A stretch of 13,386 nt of DNA from an uncultured Coriobacteriaceae bacterium (GCA_900544655.1 UQWE01000025.1:1-13386); one strand, 5' to 3'; positions 5,706 to 12,635 are shown, counted from the stretch's first letter. Numbers and translations are program-made. Notes: generated from the sequence alone by a model not told the origin.

Positions 5706-6677
5706 ATGAAGCTTTCTAAGATTGCGGCCCTGTTTATGGTGCCGGTGCTGGCCTTGTGTCTCGCGGCGTGTTCGGCACCTGGTGGCAATGCGAGCGAATC
5801 TGCGGGCTCCGATCCTAAGATTGCTGAGCTCATTGCGCAGGAGCCGACCAATGCCGACGGGGCCGCCGAGCTGTATGCAAAACTCATGCAGAAGGAGAAC
5901 GACATCCTTTCGAGTGATAACGCGCTGTGGGAAAAGGTGTTCAGTGCGGCAAATAAAGACTCGGCAATGATTGAGGACGGCAGCAATTACGGCGATTTCC
6001 TGCTCAAGACCATCGACGGCGCCAAGGATGAGTTTACGGCGGATGAGCTTAAGACGCTCAAGGCTGGTGCGCAGCAGATCAAGGAGATCGAGGACAAGCT
6101 CAAGAGCTTGGAGAAGGAGTTCCCCGGCTGTGGAAGCACGCCGAGCTCAGGCGAGAGCGTCGACGCTTCGGCCGCTGGCATGACGGCTGGTGCCAATGCT
6201 TCGAGCGGGGCGACGAAGTTCCCCAGCTTTACGGGCAAGGACCTGGATGGCAACGACGCGAGCAGCGACGAGCTGTTCTCTAAGAACAAGGTCACCGTCA
6301 TGAACTTCTGGTTCACCACTTGCAAGCCGTGCGTGGGCGAGCTGGGCGATCTTGAGAACCTGAATCAGGAGCTTGCCGAGAGGGGCGGTCAGGTCGTGGG
6401 CGTCAATTCCTTTACGCTCGATGGCAAGGAGGACGCGATTGCGGATGCAAAGGACGTGCTGAGCAAGAAGAGCGTGACATATAAGAACATCTGGTTCAAG
6501 TCGGATAGCGAGGCCGGTAAGTTTACGTCAAATTTGTTCTCGTTCCCGACAACGTATGTCATCGATCAGAATGGCAACATCGTAGGGGATCCAATCGTGG
6601 GAGCCATCAGCTCCGCCGAGCAGCGCGCAGCGCTCGACAAGCTTATCGACCAGGCGATTGCGAATAGCGAGCAGTAA
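5706..6677 (+). CDS. TlpA-like thiol-disulfide oxidoreductase lipoprotein
   Basis: A secreted, membrane-anchored thioredoxin-fold protein that reduces or exchanges disulfides outside the cytoplasm. The N-terminus is a lipoprotein signal, MKLSKIAALFMVPVLALCLA then AC, with Cys21 as the lipid anchor. Residues about 30-140 form a helical, charged stalk region (DELKTLKAGAQQIKEIEDKL), followed by a Ser/Ala/Gly linker. The AhpC/TSA-Redoxin domain spans about 165-320: FPSFTGKDLDG, VMNFWFTTCKPCVGEL (active site CKPC), VVGVNSF and the cis-Pro loop FSFPTTYVIDQNG. ATG 5706 is preferred over ATG 5700 because GGAGG (5694-5698) is 7 nt from the former and 1 nt from the latter. It pairs with the NapH-like gene upstream; the two probably form one electron-transfer chain. 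The gene appears intact. Confidence 0.92.
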   Translation: MKLSKIAALFMVPVLALCLAACSAPGGNASESAGSDPKIAELIAQEPTNADGAAELYAKLMQKENDILSSDNALWEKVFSAANKDSAMIEDGSNYGDFLLKTIDGAKDEFTADELKTLKAGAQQIKEIEDKLKSLEKEFPGCGSTPSSGESVDASAAGMTAGANASSGATKFPSFTGKDLDGNDASSDELFSKNKVTVMNFWFTTCKPCVGELGDLENLNQELAERGGQVVGVNSFTLDGKEDAIADAKDVLSKKSVTYKNIWFKSDSEAGKFTSNLFSFPTTYVIDQNGNIVGDPIVGAISSAEQRAALDKLIDQAIANSEQ

Positions 6678-7031
6678 AAAACGCGTAAAGCATAGCGAGG
6701 ATCGTGCGTCGCTGTGCGAAGTAGTCCATTGCTCTGTAAGAGAGGCTCTGCCGTAAAGAGGTTCCGTTCGGGTTATTATGCCTCGCTCCGCCAGACCTGG
6801 CTGTATCACCTCCAGGCTTTCACCGGGGCCGCGCCCTTCTAGGTCAAGTGGGGGGGGACAATGCCCGACATCGTGTGGCGATGGCACGCGTTTCGTGGCG
6901 GCGTCGAAAGCTGGGCGTTACTGGAATGATGGAGCGGCAGAACTGGGACCATCGGGTGGGAATAAAGAATCTCGCCGTCTCGAGGAAAACGGGCAATCAG
7001 GGGATGGCTTGCGTGGTCGTTCGAGCGGTTC
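6678..7031. other. Intergenic region, mostly unassigned, holding repeat copy 2
   Basis: No gene recognised. The first part (6678-6865) shows no clear terminator for the TlpA-like gene; AGCGA...TCGCT near 6693-6712 is short and lacks a T-run. 6866-6962 is the second copy of the segment described at 3325-3424, ending one frame as WHAFRGGVESWALLE then TGA (6927-6929). After 6962 the similarity to the ATPase upstream region is lost, and the DUF3800 promoter follows at 7032. Confidence 0.55.
6866..6962 (+). repeat. Segment repeated at 3325-3424, copy 2
   Basis: Imperfect copy of 3325-3424. Here it lies before the DUF3800 operon, with no ATPase leader behind it, so the two copies have different downstream partners. 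This fits replacement of whatever once followed. Confidence 0.55.
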
Positions 7032-7060
7032 TTGAAAAACCATCACAGGCGTGATATATA
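7032..7060 (+). promoter_or_regulatory. Predicted promoter of the DUF3800 operon
   Basis: TTGAAA (7032-7037), 17 bp, TATATA (7055-7060): a near-consensus housekeeping promoter. Transcription would start near 7067, exactly where the first conserved hairpin of the leader begins. Confidence 0.7.
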
Positions 7061-7064
7061 GGTT

Positions 7065-7120
7065 TTGGTGGCTGATTCAGCTACCTCCAAGTGCCGGGGG
7101 CTTATCCCCCGGCTTTTGTT
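7065..7120 (+). ncRNA. Structured leader RNA with intrinsic terminator upstream of DUF3800 (copy A)
   Basis: Hairpin 1: GGTGGCT (7067-7073), loop GATTC, AGCTACC (7079-7085), with one G-T pair; alternatively TTGG pairs with the later CCAA. Hairpin 2: GCCGGGGG (7093-7100), loop CTTAT, CCCCCGGC (7106-7113), then TTTTGTT, an intrinsic terminator. It ends 19 nt before the TTG start. The same layout precedes the second DUF3800 gene (12585-12630). Several conserved 'DUF3800' RNA motifs upstream of such genes have been described by comparative genomics; which one this is, or whether it is new, cannot be told by eye. Its short length and terminator suggest attenuation or a small RNA. Confidence 0.75.
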
Positions 7121-7138
7121 CTATCTAGGGGTATTTTA

Positions 7139-7813
7139 TTGGCGCGAGACCTGAGCATATTCGTCGACGAGAGCGGAGACCGTGGCGGAAAAGCGCGCTA
7201 CTACTTGCTCACGCTCGTAATCCATGACCAGGCCGATTCCATATCCGACAAAGTTGCGCGCTACGAGGAGTCTCTCCTCAGGTCAGATTTGCCGAACATA
7301 CCGTTTCATTCCGAGCCACTGCTGAACGGTCATGGACCGTACCGAGGGATGTCCCTTGAACAGCGGAAGAAGATGCTCTACTCGTTCAACGTCCTCGTGC
7401 AGAGGCTCCCCATCAAATACGCGACGTTCGCATACCGAAGAAGCGAGTTCGACGACCTCGCGAAGCTCACCGCCCGCATGAAGCGGGACATCTCCGGGCT
7501 CCTGTTCGACCACCTCGACTTCTTTCAGGCGTTCGACGACGTGAAGGTCTATTACGACAACGGCCAGGACATCGTCAAGAAGGCCCTCGACCAGTCCTTC
7601 GGGTTCGTCCTCTCCAAGGGCGTCTTGGAGCGCCGCAAGACATCGATGACCGACTATCGGCTCGAACAGGCCGCAGACTACCTATGCACGATCGAGCTGG
7701 CGGCCATCAAATACGCCGCGAAGGAAGACGGAGAGACCTACAACAAGTTCTTCGGCGGAATCGGCCCCTTTAAGAGGAATTGGCTCAAGCAGGCGAGGCG
7801 CAAGGCCATTTAG
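7139..7813 (+). CDS. DUF3800 family protein (copy A)
   Basis: A 224-residue DUF3800 protein. The family is thought to have an RNase H-like fold and is of unproven function. Seen: the N-terminal hallmark SIFVDESGDRGG (6-17), an acidic cluster typical of metal binding; FHSEPLLNGH; VKVYYDNGQDIVKKALDQS (about 135-153) with another conserved Asp; and MTDYRLEQAADYLCTIE near the end, a pattern that usually supplies a further acidic residue. It ends in the basic tail WLKQARRKAI. TTG 7139 was chosen because AGGGG lies 7 nt upstream and the second copy starts at the same residue, also with TTG. It heads a tight operon, with the next ORF 3 nt after its stop. It is 165 of 224 residues identical to copy B (hand count). 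Confidence 0.9.
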   Translation: MARDLSIFVDESGDRGGKARYYLLTLVIHDQADSISDKVARYEESLLRSDLPNIPFHSEPLLNGHGPYRGMSLEQRKKMLYSFNVLVQRLPIKYATFAYRRSEFDDLAKLTARMKRDISGLLFDHLDFFQAFDDVKVYYDNGQDIVKKALDQSFGFVLSKGVLERRKTSMTDYRLEQAADYLCTIELAAIKYAAKEDGETYNKFFGGIGPFKRNWLKQARRKAI

Positions 7814-7816
7814 CGA

Positions 7817-8008
7817 ATGGCTACGCGTAAGTTCACGGCCAATGCTTTCGTGGATGGCGGTGTTCCCGAAAGCGGCATCGAGGTGGCAAGCCTCATGACC
7901 AAGAAGCCGAGCCGCTTTGCTCCGGCAAATGCGTATGCAGAAATGAAGGCCCGGGTACTCGACAGGCTTAAGGGCTTCTTCGATAGGTTCAATGGATTGG
8001 GAAGGTAA
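7817..8008 (+). CDS. Small hypothetical protein (63 aa) between DUF3800 and nuclease
   Basis: Not recognised. Starts MATRKFTANAFVDGGVPES, has a basic middle (MTKKPSRFAPANAYAEMKAR) and ends DRLKGFFDRFNGLGR, probably a helix. It sits 3 nt after the DUF3800 stop and 6 nt before the nuclease start, which strongly suggests a translated operon member. Codon use is normal. No strong ribosome-binding site is seen (AAGG about 12 nt upstream), so it may be translationally coupled. No counterpart follows DUF3800 copy B in its reading frame. Alternatives: an antitoxin-like or adaptor partner, or a leftover of a larger gene. Confidence 0.6.
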   Translation: MATRKFTANAFVDGGVPESGIEVASLMTKKPSRFAPANAYAEMKARVLDRLKGFFDRFNGLGR

Positions 8009-8014
8009 TTGCAA

Positions 8015-9253
8015 ATGACTGTAATTGAGAGACCTTTCTCTGATAAATGCCTATCTGACCTGCTTGCTAGCAACGATGCAAATCTCAAAAGAGAGATCGA
8101 CTCGTTGTCCGATGACCAGCTGCTTGGCAACAGCCACGACTACTTGGTCGCATACTTTCTTGAGAAGTACACCTTCGAAAACCTGTCTCTTGGTGAAGAA
8201 GAACCCTCCTTGCGAAAGCAAGAGCGTTGTAAGATTTCGAAATATCTGCACGACCCTTTCGATCGCCGGACGCTCGGAAGGGATTACGTTGAAGTCGACG
8301 GGGTGCGTGTTAGTTTTGCGTATCCGTATCACGGCAATGCTGATCTCTTCAGATGCAGAGCAAGTACTTTCTCCCTTTCTGGATATCCAAGCATAGAGGT
8401 GCAGAAAGGATACGTGATACTTAAATCCGAACGACAGATCTACGGCAATGCGGACGCTCCAAGCGGAAAAGAGATAGTGACGGAACTAAACTCTCAGTCT
8501 GAATCTATTCGCTCTGGCATCGAGTATCTTGCTCGAGATATCGCCGCATACAATTCTACGCTTTCATCAAGCATCGAATCCGCTTTGGCCAAACGGGAGA
8601 ACCTCTCCAAAAAGCTATCCAATCTCTTTGCGGAATTGGAGATTCCTGTTGAGCCGAAGAAAAACGCCGACGGAAGCATCGCTCTCAGGAAGAAACTCCG
8701 CCTCGAGTCGAAATCCGAGAGTCCCGAAGCGAACTGCCATATCAGTGACGTCACATACGAAGAAATCCTCGATATCATCCGGAACTGCTATGCAACTTGC
8801 GAGAGGACGCCGGCTACCTACGCGAGCCTAGACGAGGAGGCTCTCAGAAACCTCGCTCTTGTTCCCCTGAATTGCCAATACGAAGGTCGAGCAACAGGCG
8901 AAACGTTCAGGAACAAAGGCAAAACCGACATAAGCATCGAAGAAAAGAACAGGGCCGCATTTGTCGCCGAATGCAAGATATGGAAAGGCCGGAAGAATTT
9001 CACGGCAGCAATTGAACAGCTTTTGGGCTATTTGACTTGGAGAGACTCGAAAACAGCCTTGCTGATATTCTCAAGGAACAGAGACTTTAAGGGAGTGCTG
9101 CAGGCTGCAAAGGAAGCTTTAATCGAAGACGATCGCTGCATCAACTTAAACGAGCTGCGACAAAACGAATTCGACTGCAAATATGTGTTTGAAGGAAAGC
9201 CTGGGGATACAACTAGAATCCGCATCATGGTTTTCGACTTGTATTCTTCTTGA
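8015..9253 (+). CDS. Predicted PD-(D/E)XK-type nuclease, defence-associated
   Basis: A 412-residue protein. The N-terminal half (1-160) resembles no family I can name. Residues about 160-210 are helical and may form a coiled coil (SESIRSGIEYLARDIAAYNS, ESALAKRENLSKKLSNLFAE). The C-terminal region looks like a restriction-endonuclease fold: GKTDISI with D305, then VAECKIW with E319-x-K321, the D...ExK motif. AIEQLLGYLTW follows, giving the Q-x3-Y motif (Q335, Y339) seen in Mrr/RecB-like nucleases, then TALLIFSRNRDF. ATG 8015 is preferred over TTG 8009 because AAGG is 9 nt away. The gene is in a tight operon with DUF3800 and DUF262, and is lower in GC than kdpC or xre. Function inferred: DNA cleavage in phage or plasmid defence. 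Confidence 0.75.
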   Translation: MTVIERPFSDKCLSDLLASNDANLKREIDSLSDDQLLGNSHDYLVAYFLEKYTFENLSLGEEEPSLRKQERCKISKYLHDPFDRRTLGRDYVEVDGVRVSFAYPYHGNADLFRCRASTFSLSGYPSIEVQKGYVILKSERQIYGNADAPSGKEIVTELNSQSESIRSGIEYLARDIAAYNSTLSSSIESALAKRENLSKKLSNLFAELEIPVEPKKNADGSIALRKKLRLESKSESPEANCHISDVTYEEILDIIRNCYATCERTPATYASLDEEALRNLALVPLNCQYEGRATGETFRNKGKTDISIEEKNRAAFVAECKIWKGRKNFTAAIEQLLGYLTWRDSKTALLIFSRNRDFKGVLQAAKEALIEDDRCINLNELRQNEFDCKYVFEGKPGDTTRIRIMVFDLYSS

Positions 9254-9264
9254 AAGGAAAACAT

Positions 9265-11355
9265 TTGAAAGGCGAAGAACGATACCTTCTTAACTTGCTC
9301 GAAGGCACGAAAACTCGATTTGTTATCCCCGTCTATCAACGCAACTACGACTGGAAGATCGAAAACTGCAAGCAACTGTTTGATGACCTTGAGGATGTTA
9401 TTTCCGAAGGCGTAGAGAGTCATTTCTTTGGCAGCATCGTCTCCAAGGCAGATGGCCCCGACACGCGTATCGTCATTGATGGCCAGCAAAGGATCACAAC
9501 GTCGTACCTTCTTCTGCTTGCTCTCGTGAGCAAGCTCAGGGAAGGTTCTATCGCCTCTGAGGACGACAATCTGGCCGACATGATCAACGAGGAATACCTC
9601 ATCGACAAATGGCATAAGTCCGAGCGAAAGCTGAAGCTGAAGCTCATCAAGGACGACCAGGCCGCCTTTGAGGCGATTTACTCCGCCGACGCAGAGAAGT
9701 TCATCCAGGACTCCAACGTAACCCAGAATTTCATCTATTTCTGCGGCCGAATCGACAAGACAAAGCTGACAGCAGACCAGCTGCGTGACGCCATCGAACG
9801 CCTGATGATCATCGACATCAAGCTCGACAAAGAGGACGACGCCCAGCGAATCTTCGAGAGCCTCAACTCAACAGGCCTCGACCTCAACGAGGGCGACAAG
9901 ATCCGCAACTTCATCCTTATGGGCCTCGATGCCCAAATGCAGGAGGAATACTACGAGCGGTACTGGAACGAAATCGAGAAGAACACCGGCTACGACGTGA
10001 GCTCCTTCGCCCGCGATTGGCTTGCTGCTGTCCGCAGGAAGACCCCCGCGATCAAGAAAGTCTATTCCGTGTTTAAGGACTATGTAAGAACGGAGTTTAA
10101 GGACTGTGCAAAAGCGGGGGCATTCGATGCGAAAGCCCTGCTTGAGGAGCTTCTTAAGTACTCAAAACATTACAAGGCGATCAACGCCGCTGATTCCGGA
10201 AACCATGGGCTCGATGCGGTTTTGAGGCGACTTATTCTGTTGGACATGAGCGTCATGAACCCGTTCACCTTGAACCTGTTCGAATACAGACGCTGCGGAG
10301 AAATCAGCGACCAGCAGGTGATCGAGGCGCTCAAATCCGTCGAGACCTACCTTTTCAGGCGCTGGGTCTGCAAGGTTCCCACAAATGGGCTCAACAAGGT
10401 TTTCGAGACGCTCCACAGCGAGGTTCTGAGAGGTGTCAAAGATGGCGGTTCATATCCTGACGTATTGAACAAGGTTCTCCTCTCCAAGGAGGGCAGCGGA
10501 CATTTCCCAGATGACGCCGAGTTTATGCAGGCGTTTGAGGAGAGGGACTTCTACAGGATCGCGGGTTACAAGTACTATCTCTTCGATCGTCTTGAAAACG
10601 GAGACAGCCTCGAAAGGGTCAACGTCGTCGACAACCTTCGCGATGAGTCTTTCAGCATTGAGCACATCATGCCCCAGACGCTTTCGACAAGCTGGCAGCA
10701 GGATTTGGGCGACGATTTCGCCGCAATTCACGCAAGGTGGCTGAACAGCATGGCGAATCTGACGCTTACCGCATACAACTCCAAATACAGCAACAGGCGC
10801 TTTGCCGAGAAGAGAGACATGGAGAACGGCTTCAAGCAGTCTGGCTTCAGGATCAACGGCTTCGTCTGCCAGCAAGAGGCCTGGGGCGAGGTGCAGCTGA
10901 AGGCTCGTAACGAGCTCATGAAGAGGAAGTTCCTTGAGCTTTGGCCACCCATCGAGTCCGACTTTGAGTGGGGCAACGACGCCTACGAGGAGCATGCCCT
11001 CGACGATGACTTCTCGTTTACCGGCAGGCAGATCGCCGCATACAGCTTCATGGGCTCCCGCTTCACGGCGAAGACCTGGGTTGACATGATCTGCGGCGTC
11101 CTCTCTATGGTTTACGAACGTGATCCAGTCGTCTTCCGTAAGTTCGTCCCTGAGGGCTCGGATTTCCCGGGAAGGTATTTCTCACGGAAGGAAAGCGACT
11201 ATTGCTTCAAAGTTGGCGAGGGAATCTACTTCAATCCCGGAAGCTCGACTTGGGTGAAAATCGAAACGCTGAAGATCGTTTTTGAGGCAGCGGGCATTGA
11301 CTGCTCGGAGCTTCTGATCGAGCTGTACAAGTCGAAGACCGGGGATCCATCGTAG
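9265..11355 (+). CDS. GmrSD-like DUF262/DUF1524 protein
   Basis: A 696-residue protein of the type IV restriction family (GmrS/GmrD fused), which in known members uses NTP hydrolysis and an HNH nuclease to cut modified phage DNA. The DUF262 part has IPVYQRNYDW (21-30), SHFFGSIV and the signature IDGQQRITT (71-79). The DUF1524 HNH part has SIEHIMPQ (H467) and NSMANLTLTAYNSKYSNRRF, with N498 and following N residues. After KFLELWP (about 560) comes an extra domain of about 125 residues (GRQIAAYSFMGSRFTAKTWV...YFSRKESDYCFKVGEG) like the C-terminal domain of some such proteins. TTG 9265 is preferred: AAGGA lies about 7 nt upstream and MKGEE fits the family start. TTG 9250 overlaps the preceding stop. 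Last gene of the operon; it appears intact. Confidence 0.9.
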   Translation: MKGEERYLLNLLEGTKTRFVIPVYQRNYDWKIENCKQLFDDLEDVISEGVESHFFGSIVSKADGPDTRIVIDGQQRITTSYLLLLALVSKLREGSIASEDDNLADMINEEYLIDKWHKSERKLKLKLIKDDQAAFEAIYSADAEKFIQDSNVTQNFIYFCGRIDKTKLTADQLRDAIERLMIIDIKLDKEDDAQRIFESLNSTGLDLNEGDKIRNFILMGLDAQMQEEYYERYWNEIEKNTGYDVSSFARDWLAAVRRKTPAIKKVYSVFKDYVRTEFKDCAKAGAFDAKALLEELLKYSKHYKAINAADSGNHGLDAVLRRLILLDMSVMNPFTLNLFEYRRCGEISDQQVIEALKSVETYLFRRWVCKVPTNGLNKVFETLHSEVLRGVKDGGSYPDVLNKVLLSKEGSGHFPDDAEFMQAFEERDFYRIAGYKYYLFDRLENGDSLERVNVVDNLRDESFSIEHIMPQTLSTSWQQDLGDDFAAIHARWLNSMANLTLTAYNSKYSNRRFAEKRDMENGFKQSGFRINGFVCQQEAWGEVQLKARNELMKRKFLELWPPIESDFEWGNDAYEEHALDDDFSFTGRQIAAYSFMGSRFTAKTWVDMICGVLSMVYERDPVVFRKFVPEGSDFPGRYFSRKESDYCFKVGEGIYFNPGSSTWVKIETLKIVFEAAGIDCSELLIELYKSKTGDPS

Positions 11356-11611
11356 CCGCTAGGGTTTGTAGGGGCTTTTCTACCCTGCCTCCTTTGACAT
11401 GCAATGCCCATGTAATCATTAACTGCTATCGCAGTTTGCCGTGACCTACTGTTATCCGTGAAATTGCCGCGGATGACCCGAAAAACCGTGACCCAAATAT
11501 GATTCCATGGATTCGCGACAATTTTTGAGACTGGGTGTAAATAGGACAAACTGGAGCAAACTAGAACTAACTGGAGATAGTTTTTAACTATCGAGCGGAA
11601 TAGAAATATCC
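11356..11611. other. Intergenic region with 10-bp tandem repeats and a hairpin
   Basis: No gene recognised. A weak hairpin (GTAG/CTAC near 11368-11383, then CCCTGCCTCCTTT) may end the DUF262 transcript. At 11548-11577 there are three tandem 10-bp units: AAACTGGAGC, AAACTAGAAC, TAACTGGAGA. Immediately after comes a perfect hairpin, GATAGTT (11576-11582), loop TTT, AACTATC (11586-11592). The ATPase leader copy 2 begins at 11612. Confidence 0.55.
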
Positions 11612-11709
11612 TTAGTTATGGGGGCGTAAATCATTTAAACGATAATGAATACCCCAATAAACCTCTAATTTGACATGCCGGCTCCAATGAAGATTGGAGC
11701 CGGCATATG
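11612..11709 (+). promoter_or_regulatory. Structured ATPase leader, copy 2 (orphan)
   Basis: Same order of elements as copy 1. First stem: TTATGGGG with CCCCAATAA, enclosing TCATT/AATGA. Second hairpin: ATGCCGGCTCCAAT (11675-11688), loop GAAG, ATTGGAGCCGGCAT (11693-11706), a perfect 14-bp stem with GGAG in the 3' arm and ATG at 11707. After ATG only GTTTATCCC still resembles copy 3 (GTTTATTCC). The ATPase gene is gone and unrelated sequence follows. Confidence 0.72.
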
Positions 11710-11877
11710 TTTATCCCTTTTCCGGGGTGCTGGCACCAACGTATGGCACGCAACGATGTTGGCGATCAGTGTCGGCGATGCTCCTGCTTGCGTTTCGCTT
11801 TCGCTGCTCGAAGCGCGTCGCTTGGGGATTCCTGGCCGGAGGAGAGCTGGCCGTTCCCTGCGGAGCCGCGGAACCAT
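11710..11877. other. Short region between orphan leader and DUF3800 copy B
   Basis: No gene recognised. On the minus strand, directly after the DUF3800 stop, one frame ends ALRAAKAKRKQEHRRH then a stop, which looks like the basic tail of a lost protein but lacks a start. An alternative minus-strand frame starts with ATG right after the DUF3800 TAG (70 codons, 11877-11665) but runs into the leader hairpin and has no recognisable features. Confidence 0.4.
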
Positions 11878-12552
11878 CTATATCCGCTTGCTGCGGGCTT
11901 GCTTGAGCCAGTTCCTCTTGAAAGAGCCGATGCCTCCGAAGAACTTGTTGTAAGTCTTGCCGTTCTCCTTGGCCTCGTACTTGACCAAGGCGAGTTCGAT
12001 GGTGCAGAGATAATCCGCCACTTGCTCGAGGCGGTAGTCGGTCATCGAGGTCTTGCGGCGTCGGACGACCCCTTTTGAGAGGGCCTTGCCCACTGAGCGG
12101 TCGAGCGCTTGCTTGACGATGTCCTGACCGTTGTCGTAATAGACCTTCACATCGTCGAAGGACTGGAAGAAGTCCAAGTGCTCAACCATGGCGGAGGAGA
12201 TGTCGCGCCCCATGCGTTCCATTAGCCTTGCCGGGTCTTCGAACTGGCTGCGGCGGTAGACGAACGTTGTATAGGAGATGGGAAGCCTGCGGACAAACGA
12301 GGAGAAGTAGGCGAGCATGGCCTTGCGCTGCTCGATGCCGAGAAACTCATAGTCCTTGTGCCCGTTCATGAGGGGCTCGGAGTGGAACGGGATGTTGGGG
12401 AGGTCGGCCCTGGCAAGCTTGGCCTCATAGCCCGTGACCGCCTCGGCGATGCTGTCTGCCTGGTCGTGAAAGACGAGTGTGAGCAGGTAGTAGCGAGCTT
12501 TGCCGCCGCGGTCGCCGCTCTCGTCGACGAAGATGCTGAGCTCCTTGGCCAA
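11878..12552 (-). CDS. DUF3800 family protein (copy B)
   Basis: A 224-residue paralogue of copy A with no gaps between them (165 of 224 identical by hand count). All the likely active-site segments are unchanged: SIFVDESGDRGG, FHSEP, FDDVKVYYDNGQDIVK, RRKTSMTDYRLEQ and ADYLCTIE. Differences cluster at about residues 36-115, a likely specificity or partner-binding region. TTG 12552 has AGGAG 6 nt upstream. It stands alone on the minus strand, with no nuclease or DUF262 gene behind it, yet keeps the same RNA leader and promoter layout. This shows that the leader-DUF3800 pair is a unit. It is flanked by the orphan ATPase leader on one side and the AbiEii remnant on the other. Confidence 0.9.
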   Translation of the reverse strand: MAKELSIFVDESGDRGGKARYYLLTLVFHDQADSIAEAVTGYEAKLARADLPNIPFHSEPLMNGHKDYEFLGIEQRKAMLAYFSSFVRRLPISYTTFVYRRSQFEDPARLMERMGRDISSAMVEHLDFFQSFDDVKVYYDNGQDIVKQALDRSVGKALSKGVVRRRKTSMTDYRLEQVADYLCTIELALVKYEAKENGKTYNKFFGGIGSFKRNWLKQARSKRI

Positions 12553-12575
12553 TGGGGACTCCTAATGGAATGGAT

Positions 12576-12630
12576 AAAAAAATAGCCGGGGGACTCCCCC
12601 GGCACTTGGAGGTAGCTTAATCAGCCACCA
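12576..12630 (-). ncRNA. Structured leader RNA with intrinsic terminator upstream of DUF3800 (copy B)
   Basis: Read on the minus strand: GGTGGCT (12629-12623), loop GATTA, AGCTACC (12617-12611), then TCCAAGT, then GCCGGGGG (12603-12596), loop AGT, CCCCCGGC (12592-12585), then TATTTTTTT. The terminator is stronger than in copy A: 8 GC-rich pairs, a 3-nt loop and seven Ts. Hairpin 1, the linker and the terminator stem are nearly identical to copy A, whereas the sequence outside differs. The terminator lies between promoter and gene, so full-length expression needs read-through. Confidence 0.78.
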
Positions 12631-12635
12631 ACAAC

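Noticed and set aside
6735..6800. tRNA-like 3' end (GGTTCCGTTCGGG...CGCCA) after the TlpA-like gene, as an attachment site
   Set aside because: No 7-bp acceptor stem, anticodon arm or correct T-loop could be drawn.
7065..7120. Type III toxin-antitoxin (tandem-repeat RNA antitoxin plus terminator) upstream of DUF3800
   Set aside because: The terminator-before-gene layout is similar, but there are no tandem repeats in the leader and DUF3800 is not a ToxN-type protein.
11548..11592. CRISPR-like array
   Set aside because: The repeats are 10-bp tandem units without spacers.
11670..11698. TTGACA in the ATPase leader as a -35 box
   Set aside because: At 17 bp downstream there is only ATTGGA inside the hairpin, and copy 1 has TTGATA; no convincing -10 box.
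11665..11877. 70-codon minus-strand ORF directly after the stop of DUF3800 copy B
   Set aside because: It has no ribosome-binding site, low-complexity Arg/Pro/Ser content and runs into the leader hairpin; unlikely to be a gene.
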